IMG/VR virus record: IMGVR_UViG_3300020205_002432
Coordinates: 1 to 36,327 of that record
DNA length: 36,327 bases
Source: a virus
Reading direction: 5' to 3' (one strand)
Program-made: the position numbers and the translations under genes
In this document: piece after piece, positions 26,661 to 35,208 of the stretch
Numbering within the stretch: the first letter of the stretch is position 1
Layout: every line of letters begins with the position of its first letter
Notes under the pieces: model-generated
The model's input: the letters and a program-made list of their open reading frames with translations, nothing else
What the model was told of the DNA's origin: nothing
Databases searched by the model: none

Positions 26661-28952
26661 ATGAAAAAAATTGCATTAATTGACAAAGCCCCAAATCGTA
26701 CTCGCTATAATGATTATTTTCAATTTGAATTTGATCACTATCATATGAGTTCAGTTCCAATTACTAAATTATTGAAAAAAGATGTTGATCTTGAAGTAGA
26801 TTTAGCACCATATGATTTGGTAATTTTAGTAGGTGCTGAAGCAGCTAAAGAATATGCAAAAGTTACTAGTGTAACTAATTATGCAGGTCAACTTATTGCA
26901 GATAAATTTGTTCCTATAAGCAATCCTGCTATGCTTGCATTTAAACCTGAAGGTAAACCAGACTTTCAAAGAGCAGTAGATAAACTACATAAATATGTAG
27001 ATGGTACTGTAAAGAAAATGGCAGAAGGTGATTTTAAAGGTATTAATAGTACTGATGAAGCACGCGAATTTTTACAAGAAGTTATTGACAATGCTCAAGG
27101 TTACGTTGCACTAGACACAGAAACCACTGGACTTTATCCTCGTGATGGGTATGTTTTAGGCGTTTCCGTTAGTTATAAATCTAAACATGGTAGATACATC
27201 TTATGTGATGCTATGGATGAGGAATGTGTAGAGTTATTACAGAAAATTTGTAGTACTTTTACTATTGTGTTTCATAACATGAAGTTTGACTATAAAATGT
27301 TAGCCTATCATCTAGGATTGACATTTAATCGTAGCAAAGTGCATGACACTATGGTTATGCACTATGTGTTAGATGAAACTGATAGTCATGGTTTAAAACA
27401 ACTTGCACTAAAATATACAGATTATGGTGACTATGATAGCGAACTAGATGAGTTTAAAAAATCATACTGCTCACAAAATGGCATACTCCAAGATGATTTT
27501 ACTTATGATTTAATTCCATTTGAGACTATTAGTCGTTATGCTAGTATTGATACTGCTGTAACGTATGACCTATTCATGAAGTTCTGGCCCATTGTACAAG
27601 CTAACGACAAACTTCGTTTTGTATATGAAACAATTCTTGTTCCTGGTACACTATTTTTAATGGATATGGAAGAAGTAGGTATTCCTATTTCACAAGATCG
27701 TATGGCAGCTGCCAATCTTTATCTTGATGAAGAAATTGCTAAAGCAAAGGAAGTAGTGTATGGATTCGAAGCTGTTAAAAAGTTTGAAACAGATACTGGT
27801 AAAATTTTTAATCCTAATAGCGTTATGCAGTTACGCATTGTTCTTTTTGACTATCTTGGACTTAATCCCACTGGAAAAAAGACCGCTACTGGAGCAATCT
27901 CAACCGATGCTGAAGTCTTAGAGCAGCTTAGTGAAGAGCACGCCCTTCCTGCAGCTATTTTAAAGGTACGTCAACTTGGCAAAATCCAAAACACCTATAT
28001 TTCAAAGATTTTACCAGAACTTGATCGTGATGGTCGCATACGTACAAATTTTAATCTTATATTTACTACTAGCGGTAGGCTTAGTAGTTCTGGCAAGTTC
28101 AACGCTCAGCAAATACCTCGCGACAATCCTATTATCAAAGGTTGCATCAAAGCTCCAGCAGGTTTTAAGATCGTTTCGCAAGATTTAACCACAGCCGAAA
28201 TGTATTATGCAGCTGTATTATCTGGAGATAAGAATCTACAAGAAGTATTTTCTAGTGGCGGTGATTTTCACTCAACTATTGCTAAAATGGTGTTTAACTT
28301 ATCCTGCAATGTAGAAGATGTAAAAAAATTATATCCTGCTATGCGTCAATCGGCAAAAGCTATTTCTTTTGGTATTTTGTATGGAAGTGGTGCTAATAAA
28401 GTATCTCAGACTGTGTCAAAAGCTACAGGAGAAAGTTATCCAGTAGAACAGGCTCGCGATGATATTAAACAATACTTTACAAAATTTAAGAAACTTAAAA
28501 ATTGGTTGGAAACACGTAAAGCATTCATTGAACAGAATGGTTATACTTATAGCTTTTTTGGTCGTAAGCGTCGTTTACCTAACGTATTTAGTAGTGATAA
28601 AGGTATTGCAGCTCACGAAGTTCGTAGTGGTATTAATGCTGAAGTTCAGTCTCTTGCTAGTGATGTTAACTTGCTTGGTGCAATGGGTACTGCTAATGAA
28701 GTTATTGCAGCTGGTATTGATGCTAAAATCTTTATGCTTGTACATGATTCGATTGTTGCCTTGGTTAAAGAAGAGCAAGTAGACCAGTATTGCGAAATTT
28801 TAAAACGTAATACACAACATGACTGGGGTTGTAGTATTGCTAATCATCCAATTGGTGTTGACCAAGATATTGGTGATGACTATAGTTTTGGTGATTGGGA
28901 AGACTATTATGAGGTTGCAGGAGATCGTATTTCCCGTATTCAGGTTGGGTGA
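26661..28952 (+). CDS. Family A DNA polymerase with 3'-5' exonuclease
   Basis: This 763-residue protein has proofreading motifs VALDTETTGLYP (D-x-E), FHNMKFDYKML and YASIDTAVTYDL, then polymerase motifs A (VSQDLTTAEMYYAAVLSG), B (RQSAKAISFGILYGSG) and C (MLVHDSIVAL). Motif A is atypical, with D-L-T-T-A-E instead of D-Y-S-Q-I-E, and motif C is HDS rather than HDE. No 5' nuclease domain is fused; that activity is encoded at 35717. I start at 26661 after TAGGAAAA; TTG 26646 is weaker. Confidence 0.93.
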   Translation: MKKIALIDKAPNRTRYNDYFQFEFDHYHMSSVPITKLLKKDVDLEVDLAPYDLVILVGAEAAKEYAKVTSVTNYAGQLIADKFVPISNPAMLAFKPEGKPDFQRAVDKLHKYVDGTVKKMAEGDFKGINSTDEAREFLQEVIDNAQGYVALDTETTGLYPRDGYVLGVSVSYKSKHGRYILCDAMDEECVELLQKICSTFTIVFHNMKFDYKMLAYHLGLTFNRSKVHDTMVMHYVLDETDSHGLKQLALKYTDYGDYDSELDEFKKSYCSQNGILQDDFTYDLIPFETISRYASIDTAVTYDLFMKFWPIVQANDKLRFVYETILVPGTLFLMDMEEVGIPISQDRMAAANLYLDEEIAKAKEVVYGFEAVKKFETDTGKIFNPNSVMQLRIVLFDYLGLNPTGKKTATGAISTDAEVLEQLSEEHALPAAILKVRQLGKIQNTYISKILPELDRDGRIRTNFNLIFTTSGRLSSSGKFNAQQIPRDNPIIKGCIKAPAGFKIVSQDLTTAEMYYAAVLSGDKNLQEVFSSGGDFHSTIAKMVFNLSCNVEDVKKLYPAMRQSAKAISFGILYGSGANKVSQTVSKATGESYPVEQARDDIKQYFTKFKKLKNWLETRKAFIEQNGYTYSFFGRKRRLPNVFSSDKGIAAHEVRSGINAEVQSLASDVNLLGAMGTANEVIAAGIDAKIFMLVHDSIVALVKEEQVDQYCEILKRNTQHDWGCSIANHPIGVDQDIGDDYSFGDWEDYYEVAGDRISRIQVG

Positions 28953-29439
28953 AAAAGAACCTTTAGAGCAAGATACTTGGCTTTACTATAAAGCTGAGTA
29001 TAGTGACAAAGATACTGCAAAACACACTACTAACTTTCGTTTAGTAGACGATAAGTCTATTGATAAGCCTACGCTTGGTTTACGTAGGCTTATCCTTTTA
29101 CAAAAATACAATATGTTCCCTATTGGAACCGCTATATATTTTTTAATAGATATTATAAAATTAGCAAAATCAACTACATGGTTTATTGATAGTCATGGAA
29201 AAGTTTTTCAACATAAAAAAACTAAGCGCGCCAAGCTGACAACAAAAAAGATTAAACAAGTTTTACCTGCCGATGGTATAGGGTGTGTATTAGAACTCGA
29301 AGGCATTGCAAGCAGATTTAAAACTATGAAACAACCCGAAACTTACGAAAAATATGCTGGAGTATTACATATGGATAATAGTTATTTACTATATGGGTAT
29401 TTTGAATCTTCGCAAAAAGATAGTTGGAGATTAGTATAA
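28909..29439 (+). CDS. Unknown protein overlapping the polymerase end
   Basis: This 176-residue soluble protein (MRLQEIVFPVFRLGEKEPLE...) is taken from ATG 28909, overlapping the polymerase gene by 44 bp; the longer frame to 28819 is a polymerase shadow. It contains a Lys-rich region (HKKTKRAKLTTKKIKQ). Its layout (N-terminal beta, central Leu-rich segment) loosely resembles the gene at 30793. A 12-bp hairpin lies within it. No family is recognised. Confidence 0.7.
   Translation: MRLQEIVFPVFRLGEKEPLEQDTWLYYKAEYSDKDTAKHTTNFRLVDDKSIDKPTLGLRRLILLQKYNMFPIGTAIYFLIDIIKLAKSTTWFIDSHGKVFQHKKTKRAKLTTKKIKQVLPADGIGCVLELEGIASRFKTMKQPETYEKYAGVLHMDNSYLLYGYFESSQKDSWRLV
29062..29098 (+). terminator. Intragenic terminator-like hairpin
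   Basis: GATAAGCCTACG (29062-29073) pairs with CGTAGGCTTATC (29083-29094), a 12-bp perfect stem followed by CTTTTA, inside the coding sequence of the 28909 gene. Confidence 0.6.
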
Positions 29440-30734
29440 TGCCAAAAGCAGTAATTAGTAATAGAATTTATATGGATAATCCAGGAGTAGAGCATACTAA
29501 AGAAGTAATACGTACTCTTACCTATAAGATTCATAAAGACACAGGTTCCAAAAAGTTTCAGAGTGTAGAAACTATTAAAAATTATTCTACACTAATTAAT
29601 GGTATTTTATCAATACCGCAAGGTAGACAGGATTTAATACCTGAACACTATGATTTAGTAGATAAAAGAGTACTAGTGCCTGTCCCTTTCCCAAAAGCAA
29701 AATTTGACTTAAGGGAAGACCAATTAGTAGTATACAATCAAGCTAATGATACTTGCTTTATTAATGCCTTAGTAGGTTGGGGTAAAACATTTACTGCATT
29801 ACATATTGCTAAAAAGTTTGGGCAAAAAACTCTTGTTATTACTCATACTACTGCATTAAGAGACCAATGGGTAGAAGAAATTGAAACACTATTTGATATG
29901 ACACCTGGTATAATTGGTAGTGGACAATTTGATATAGAAGATCATGCTATTGTAGTAGGAAATATACAAACAATAGTAAAAAATCTAGGTAAACTAGCAA
30001 AAGAATTCGGAACAATTATCTTAGATGAAGCACATCACTGCCCAGCCACTACTTTTGCAGGAACAGTAGACACATTTCACGCTAGATATAGAATAGCGTT
30101 AAGTGGAACAATGATTCGCAAAGATGGAAAACACATACTATTTGACGACTATTTTGGGCACACAGTATATAGACCACCACAATCTAATACTTTACCTCCC
30201 ACGGTACATTTAGTAAAAAGTAATATTACTTTGAAGCCTGGGGTTACTTGGGTAGAAAAGATTAACGATCTAACACAGCGCGATAATTATAGAAAATTTA
30301 TTAGTCATATTGCTAAACTGCATATTGATAATGGTCATACTGTACTAATTATTGCAGACAGAGTTGAGTTTTTAGAAAAAGTCAAGGAGTATATTGGTGA
30401 TACGTGTCTGTTGGTTACTGGAGAAACAAGTTTTGAGCAGCGTCAAAAAGCAAAAGAACAACTACTCAATAAAGAAAAGTTGTGCGTTGCTGGTAGTAGG
30501 CAAATATTCTCTGAAGGAATCTCAATAAATATATTAAGTTGTGTAATTTTAGCAGTACCAATGTCAAACGATAGTTTACTAGAACAAATTGTAGGTCGTA
30601 TAATGCGACCACATGAAGGTAAACAAAGTCCTTTAGTAGTAGATATTCAATTTGCTGGTTGGGCCGATAAAAAACAGAACAACGATAGGTTGGGACTTTA
30701 TTTACGCAAAGGTTGGGAAGTTGAATCGGTATAA
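29439..30734 (+). CDS. SF2 DEAD/DEAH-box DNA helicase
   Basis: This 431-residue helicase has a Q-like REDQLVVYNQ, Walker A ALVGWGKTFTALH (about 110-122), LVITHTTALRDQWVEEI, DEAH box ILDEAHHC (about 194-201), motif III LSGTMIRKDG, and motif VI EQIVGRIMRPHEGK. It matches phage UvsW/T5 D10-type helicases that remodel forks and recombination intermediates. TAATG overlap couples it to the upstream gene. Confidence 0.92.
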   Translation: MPKAVISNRIYMDNPGVEHTKEVIRTLTYKIHKDTGSKKFQSVETIKNYSTLINGILSIPQGRQDLIPEHYDLVDKRVLVPVPFPKAKFDLREDQLVVYNQANDTCFINALVGWGKTFTALHIAKKFGQKTLVITHTTALRDQWVEEIETLFDMTPGIIGSGQFDIEDHAIVVGNIQTIVKNLGKLAKEFGTIILDEAHHCPATTFAGTVDTFHARYRIALSGTMIRKDGKHILFDDYFGHTVYRPPQSNTLPPTVHLVKSNITLKPGVTWVEKINDLTQRDNYRKFISHIAKLHIDNGHTVLIIADRVEFLEKVKEYIGDTCLLVTGETSFEQRQKAKEQLLNKEKLCVAGSRQIFSEGISINILSCVILAVPMSNDSLLEQIVGRIMRPHEGKQSPLVVDIQFAGWADKKQNNDRLGLYLRKGWEVESV

Positions 30735-30744
30735 AAAATTCAAC

Positions 30745-30773
30745 TTGCCAAGCCCTATCCAAAATGATATAAT
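30745..30773 (+). promoter_or_regulatory. Sigma70-type promoter
   Basis: TTGCCA is followed after 17 bp by TATAAT in a TGATATAATAT context, before the gene at 30793 and the probable SSB. Confidence 0.9.
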
Positions 30774-30792
30774 ATATATTAAGTTTCAGTAT

Positions 30793-31176
30793 ATGACACT
30801 TTTCTTCAATCTTACCTTATTAGAAAACAACACCCAGTGTGATCCAATAAAGTTAGTTGAACAATTAAGATTACACTTTATTAGAAAATCTATCCCTAAA
30901 AACCAATATACCAAAATCAAACCGATTTTAAATTTAACGGGTAATAGTTTTCTAATAAAGCCTTCTTTATTTTTTGCTGATAAAAATACTGATATAGTAT
31001 ACAAAGCACAATATATTCGGCTAGCGGGGCGTAGAGATTACGCCATATACAAACATTACGGTTATACATATCTAGACCTATCTTATTATTCAGATATTGA
31101 CCTAAACGCAATAAAAACAAATCCGCTAATAACAATCAAAGAAAACAAAATTTATTTCAAATACGAGGAAAATTAA
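30793..31176 (+). CDS. Unknown protein upstream of the SSB gene
   Basis: This 127-residue protein (MTLFFNLTLLENNTQCDPIK...) starts at ATG 30793, 20 bp after the -10 box, with only a weak ribosome-binding site. The longer frame to 30652 crosses the promoter and the helicase end. It is Ile/Tyr/Lys-rich, and its general shape resembles 28909-29439. No family is recognised. Confidence 0.65.
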   Translation: MTLFFNLTLLENNTQCDPIKLVEQLRLHFIRKSIPKNQYTKIKPILNLTGNSFLIKPSLFFADKNTDIVYKAQYIRLAGRRDYAIYKHYGYTYLDLSYYSDIDLNAIKTNPLITIKENKIYFKYEEN

Positions 31177-31178
31177 AA

Positions 31179-31820
31179 ATGGCACTAAGTTTTAAAAACA
31201 CAAAAGGCAAAGCTCAATCTAATAAAGTTGAGTCATACGAGTACAAAGACGGAGAAAATACAGTTCGTCTAATTGGTGGAGTTCTTCCACGATATATTTA
31301 TTGGCTAAAAGGTACTAATAACAAGGATATCCCTGTTGAATGTTTAGCTTTTAGTCGTGAAAAAGAAAAGTTTGATAATGTGGAAAAAGACCACGTTAAT
31401 GAGTATTTTCCCGATGCAAAATGTAGCTGGAGTTATTCAGTTAATTGTATCGACCCTAAACAGAATAAAGTTGTAGCCCTTAATCTGAAAAAGAAGTTGT
31501 TTGAGCAAATTGTGTCAGCAGCGGATGATTTGGGTGATCCTACAGATTTTGATACAGGTTGGGATGTAGTGTTTAAGCGTCAGAAAACAGGCCCTCTACC
31601 TTTTAATGTGGAATATACTTTGCAAGTTTTACGTTGTAAAGTCCGCCCATTAACAGATGAAGAGCGTGCAATGGCTGAATCCGCTAAACCTATTGACGAA
31701 AAGTTTGTTCGTCCTAACGAAGCAGAAGTAAAAGCCTTGTTAGAGAAAATCACAAGCAATACTGATGATGAAGAAAGTACAGATAGTGCTGCTTCTGAAG
31801 CTGTCAAAGAGCTAGGTTAA
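31179..31820 (+). CDS. Probable phage single-strand DNA-binding protein
   Basis: This 213-residue protein has the hallmarks of gp32-like/T5-type SSBs: a basic N-terminus, a core with CLAFSREKEKFD, a CSWSYSVNCIDPKQ segment, DFDTGWDVVFKRQKTGPLPF and VEYTLQVL, and a strongly acidic C-terminal tail (NTDDEESTDSAASEAVKELG). GAGGAAAATT precedes the ATG. It would coat single-stranded DNA for the adjacent helicase and recombination nucleases. A terminator follows. Confidence 0.75.
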   Translation: MALSFKNTKGKAQSNKVESYEYKDGENTVRLIGGVLPRYIYWLKGTNNKDIPVECLAFSREKEKFDNVEKDHVNEYFPDAKCSWSYSVNCIDPKQNKVVALNLKKKLFEQIVSAADDLGDPTDFDTGWDVVFKRQKTGPLPFNVEYTLQVLRCKVRPLTDEERAMAESAKPIDEKFVRPNEAEVKALLEKITSNTDDEESTDSAASEAVKELG

Positions 31821-31829
31821 TCAACAAAT

Positions 31830-31865
31830 AAAGCCCGCTAAACTTATAGCTTAGCGGGCTTTTCT
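31830..31865 (+). terminator. Intrinsic terminator
   Basis: AAAGCCCGCTAA/TTAGCGGGCTTTT, a 12-bp stem with a 9-nt loop. Confidence 0.95.
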
Positions 31866-31881
31866 GTCTTATAAAGGTCGT

Positions 31882-32838
31882 ATGAAAGTACTATTTACAG
31901 CTGACGTACATATAAAGTTAGGTCAGAAAAATGTACCTATTGATTGGGCTAAAAATAGGTATAATATGCTTTGGAATCAGTTTCAAGCTATTCAAAGCGA
32001 ATGTGATTTATTTGTTATAGGTGGTGATGTTTTTGATAAGCTTCCTAATATGGAAGAACTAGAAACATACTTTGACTTAGTAAATAGTTGTACTATAGAT
32101 ACAATTATTTATGCAGGTAATCACGAAGCCGTTAAAAAAGATACAACATTTCTTAGTAATTTAAAGCAAGTTACTAATAGATTAAATCCATTAGTTACAG
32201 TAATTGATGATTATTGTAAAGTGGAAAATATGGATTTTATCCCATACAATAAACTAAAACAGTTTGAGAAAGATCCTTTCCAAATTTTAGGTGATATTTG
32301 TTTTACACACGTTCGTGGAGAGATTCCACCACACGTTAAACCTGAAATAGACCTATCTATATTTGATAGGTGGAAGCTAGTATTAGCTGGAGACTTACAT
32401 AGTTATGAAAATTGCCAAAGAAATATACTCTATCCTGGGAGTCCTGTTACTACTAGTTTTCATCGTAATAATGTGGATACTGGTGTTATTATATTGGATT
32501 CCAATAACTTAGAGCATGAATGGCGTAAACTACAACTACCTCAATTAATTAGAAAAACTGTTAATGTAGAAGATCCAAAGCCCGCTACAGACTATGATCA
32601 TACTATTTATCAAGTTGAAGGCGATATGCAAGAACTTGGTGAGCTAGAAGATAGCGAACTAATTGATCGCAAAGTAATTAAACGAGATACAGATTCTGCA
32701 TTAATTCTAGACCCAGAAATGTCTATGGCAGAAGAAGTTAAAGAGTACTTAACTTATATATTAGAATTACCAGAAGATACTATTGAAAACGTACTAAAGG
32801 AGTTTCAGAATTATGCCGACAAGATTAAATCAGAATAA
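31882..32838 (+). CDS. sbcD: SbcD/gp47-like nuclease subunit
   Basis: This 318-residue metallophosphatase-fold nuclease has FTADVHIKLGQ (D-x-H, residues 5-15), VIGGDVFDKLP (G-D), IYAGNHEAVKK (G-N-H-E), FTHVRGE and LAGDLHSYE, then a C-terminal capping domain. With SbcC it trims DNA ends for recombination and repair, as T4 gp46/47 and T5 D12/D13. Its last 26 bp overlap the glutaredoxin gene. Confidence 0.92.
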   Translation: MKVLFTADVHIKLGQKNVPIDWAKNRYNMLWNQFQAIQSECDLFVIGGDVFDKLPNMEELETYFDLVNSCTIDTIIYAGNHEAVKKDTTFLSNLKQVTNRLNPLVTVIDDYCKVENMDFIPYNKLKQFEKDPFQILGDICFTHVRGEIPPHVKPEIDLSIFDRWKLVLAGDLHSYENCQRNILYPGSPVTTSFHRNNVDTGVIILDSNNLEHEWRKLQLPQLIRKTVNVEDPKPATDYDHTIYQVEGDMQELGELEDSELIDRKVIKRDTDSALILDPEMSMAEEVKEYLTYILELPEDTIENVLKEFQNYADKIKSE

Positions 32839-33091
32839 AGCAGAGGTTTGGTCACAAACTAACTGTCCCGCCTGCCAAGAAGCTAAAAGACTATTAACTT
32901 CATATGCTATTGAGTATGATGAATGTATGATTGATGCTGGTACATATACTAAAAAAGATTTGATTGAAAAAGTGCCTAACGCCAGAAGCGTGCCACAAAT
33001 TTTTATTGGTGATGAGTATATAGGTGGATTAGCAGAACTAAAAAAGAGACTACTAATAAATGATAACTATAAAACAACTACGATGGACTAA
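32813..33091 (+). CDS. Glutaredoxin
   Basis: This 92-residue thioredoxin-fold protein has the active site WSQTNCPACQEA (Cys18, Cys21) and the cis-Pro region ARSVPQIFIGDEYIGGLAEL. It would reduce disulfides, typically those of ribonucleotide reductase. It is wedged between sbcD and sbcC and overlaps both (26 and 32 bp). No reductase is visible in this window. Confidence 0.92.
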   Translation: MPTRLNQNKAEVWSQTNCPACQEAKRLLTSYAIEYDECMIDAGTYTKKDLIEKVPNARSVPQIFIGDEYIGGLAELKKRLLINDNYKTTTMD

Positions 33092-34856
33092 TGCTTTTAG
33101 TTACGGGAAAGACAATAAGATTGATTTTATTGAAGCTCCACTTACTCAATTAGTAGGTAAAAATGGACATGGAAAAAGTTCAATTGCACTAATATTGGAA
33201 GAAGTATTATTTAATAAAAATTCCAAAGGTATTAAGAAATCTGATATTCTTAACCGATACGTAAAAGATAAAACTTATAGTATTGAGCTAGACTTTAATA
33301 GAGACGGTATTGACTATACTATTAAAAGTACTAGAGGTACTGCACAATTAGTAAAACTGTTTAAAAATGGTAACGATATAAGTGCACATACGGCTACTGC
33401 AACTTATAAAATGATTGAAGAGATATTAGGTTTTGATCATAAAAGTTTTGCACAAATTGTTTATCAATCAAATGCTAGTAGTTTAGAGTTTTTAACTGCT
33501 CCTGATACAGCGCGTAAAAAGTTTTTAATTGAAATTCTAAATTTAGGCAAATATACCCGTGCTGCTGAAGTTTTCAAAGAAGTAACTACAGAGTTATCAA
33601 AAGACATTGCTACAGCAAATTCTAAAGTTAATACTGTTAATAGTTGGCTAAATAAATATGAGTCTACAGACTTAAATATTAAGCCTGCTGTTGAAGTTCC
33701 AGAAATGGATTCACAGTTATATAGCGAAAGCTTAACACTGTCTCAACAACTATCTAATTTAGAATCTACTAATAAAAAGATTCAACAAAATAATACTTAT
33801 AAACAGTTACAAGCTAAAATAAATTTATTACCTATTCCTGATAAACCTGAGGATGGTATTGAAAATTATCAGGCAGAAGTTGCAAAATTAAATAAAACAG
33901 TTACAGATGCACAATCTTTTGTTATAAAGATGAAAGCATTACATGGTACTTGTCCTACTTGCTTATCCGAAATTGATGAAGAAAAAGTTTCAGAATTAAT
34001 TGAAGAAAAAACAGGTGAAGCTGAAATAGCTGCAATTGAAACTATGAGTTATACTCAAAAAATACTTCAAATTAAGCAACAAAAAGCACTTTGGGAACAA
34101 TCACAAAAAGCACAAGAAGATTGGGAGAAGTATCATAGATTAGTTGATACTGAACTGCAGACTGACCTATTAGATAAACAACAAATAGAAAAAAATCTAA
34201 CTGAGCTAGAAAATAATCTTCAGGATTTACGTAAACGTATTACTGCTGCTGAGAATAAAAATAAAGAAATTTTAGCGCATAATACAAAAGTAGATTTAGT
34301 AAGTAAACAACTAGTAGAAATGCGAGAAGAATTAGAAACTTATAGTACTAATCTTCATGAACTTAGTGAACGAATGAGTATACTAAACGTATTAACTAAA
34401 ACTTTTAGTACTACAGGTTTAGTTGCTTATAAGATCGAATGTTTAGTAAAAGATTTGGAAGAAATTACTAATAAATACTTAGTAGATTTAAGTGATGGTA
34501 GATTTCAAATTAGTTTCAAAATTAATGCTAGTGATAAACTAAATGTTGTTATTACAGATAATGGTAAAGATATTGAAATTCTTGCCTTAAGTGGTGGCGA
34601 GAAAGCAAGAGTTAATGTTGCTACACTTTTAGCAATCAGAAAACTTATGCAAACTTTATCTAGTTCAAGAATTAATCTATTGATATTAGATGAAACTGTA
34701 GAAACACTTGATACTGATGGTAAAGAAAAATTAGTAGAAGTGTTACTAAGAGAAGAACACTTAAATACTTTCCTTGTTTCACACGGTTTTACACACCCAT
34801 TACTGGAAAAAGTAAATGTAGTGAAACGTAATAACATCTCACAAATAGAGGTATAA
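33060..34856 (+). CDS. sbcC: SbcC/gp46-like ATPase subunit
   Basis: This 598-residue SMC-like ABC ATPase has Walker A VGKNGHGKSS (about 32-41), long coiled coils around a zinc hook (GTCPTC, near residue 302), signature ALSGGEKARVNV, Walker B LLILDETVETLD and H-loop FLVSHGFTH. It is shorter than bacterial SbcC, as phage gp46 proteins are. It partners SbcD. Its start lies inside the glutaredoxin gene. Confidence 0.93.
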   Translation: MITIKQLRWTNAFSYGKDNKIDFIEAPLTQLVGKNGHGKSSIALILEEVLFNKNSKGIKKSDILNRYVKDKTYSIELDFNRDGIDYTIKSTRGTAQLVKLFKNGNDISAHTATATYKMIEEILGFDHKSFAQIVYQSNASSLEFLTAPDTARKKFLIEILNLGKYTRAAEVFKEVTTELSKDIATANSKVNTVNSWLNKYESTDLNIKPAVEVPEMDSQLYSESLTLSQQLSNLESTNKKIQQNNTYKQLQAKINLLPIPDKPEDGIENYQAEVAKLNKTVTDAQSFVIKMKALHGTCPTCLSEIDEEKVSELIEEKTGEAEIAAIETMSYTQKILQIKQQKALWEQSQKAQEDWEKYHRLVDTELQTDLLDKQQIEKNLTELENNLQDLRKRITAAENKNKEILAHNTKVDLVSKQLVEMREELETYSTNLHELSERMSILNVLTKTFSTTGLVAYKIECLVKDLEEITNKYLVDLSDGRFQISFKINASDKLNVVITDNGKDIEILALSGGEKARVNVATLLAIRKLMQTLSSSRINLLILDETVETLDTDGKEKLVEVLLREEHLNTFLVSHGFTHPLLEKVNVVKRNNISQIEV

Positions 34857-34857
34857 T

Positions 34858-35208
34858 ATGATTTTAGAAGAAATTATTGGCGAAGCCAAATTTAATATTA
34901 CTAGAAATGGTAAGTCTATTGCATTAAATGCTGGCGATTCTTTTACTGATGAAGAATATGCTACTCGTGCAATTTATGGTACTAATGGTAAAGTAGTAAT
35001 TAGAGTGGATGCAAACTGTACAGTAGAACTTGGAGTTCAGTCCAATGCTGCAGCTACTCCTGCAGCTACTCCTGCAGCTACTCCTGCAGCTACTCCTGCA
35101 GCTACTCCTGCAGCTACTCCTGCAGCTACTCCTACTCCTGCACCTAAAACAGTAGTAAAATCAACACCAAAACCAGCTATGGATGAAACACCTACCAAAG
35201 AAGCGTAA
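34858..35208 (+). CDS. Unknown protein with an AATP repeat tail
   Basis: This 116-residue protein has an N-terminal beta-type domain (about residues 1-60: FNITRNGKSIALNAGDSFTD..., KVVIRVDANCTVELG) and a low-complexity tail, (AATP)7 then Pro/Lys-rich TPAPKTVVKSTPKP. The tail is probably a flexible linker, and its length could vary by slippage. AGAGGTATA precedes the ATG. It lies between sbcC and the resolvase. Confidence 0.75.
   Translation: MILEEIIGEAKFNITRNGKSIALNAGDSFTDEEYATRAIYGTNGKVVIRVDANCTVELGVQSNAAATPAATPAATPAATPAATPAATPAATPTPAPKTVVKSTPKPAMDETPTKEA
35050..35133 (+). repeat. Seven 12-bp tandem repeats
   Basis: GCAGCTACTCCT is repeated seven times without change, encoding AATP each time and keeping frame. 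Identical copies suggest recent expansion or ongoing length variation. Confidence 0.97.

Noticed and set aside
28459-28782. 107-codon plus-strand frame and other frames inside the polymerase
   Set aside because: They are hydrophobic shadow frames of the well-supported polymerase gene.
35050-35133. Regular repeats that could suggest CRISPR
   Set aside because: The units are adjacent with no spacers and are read in frame as AATP.
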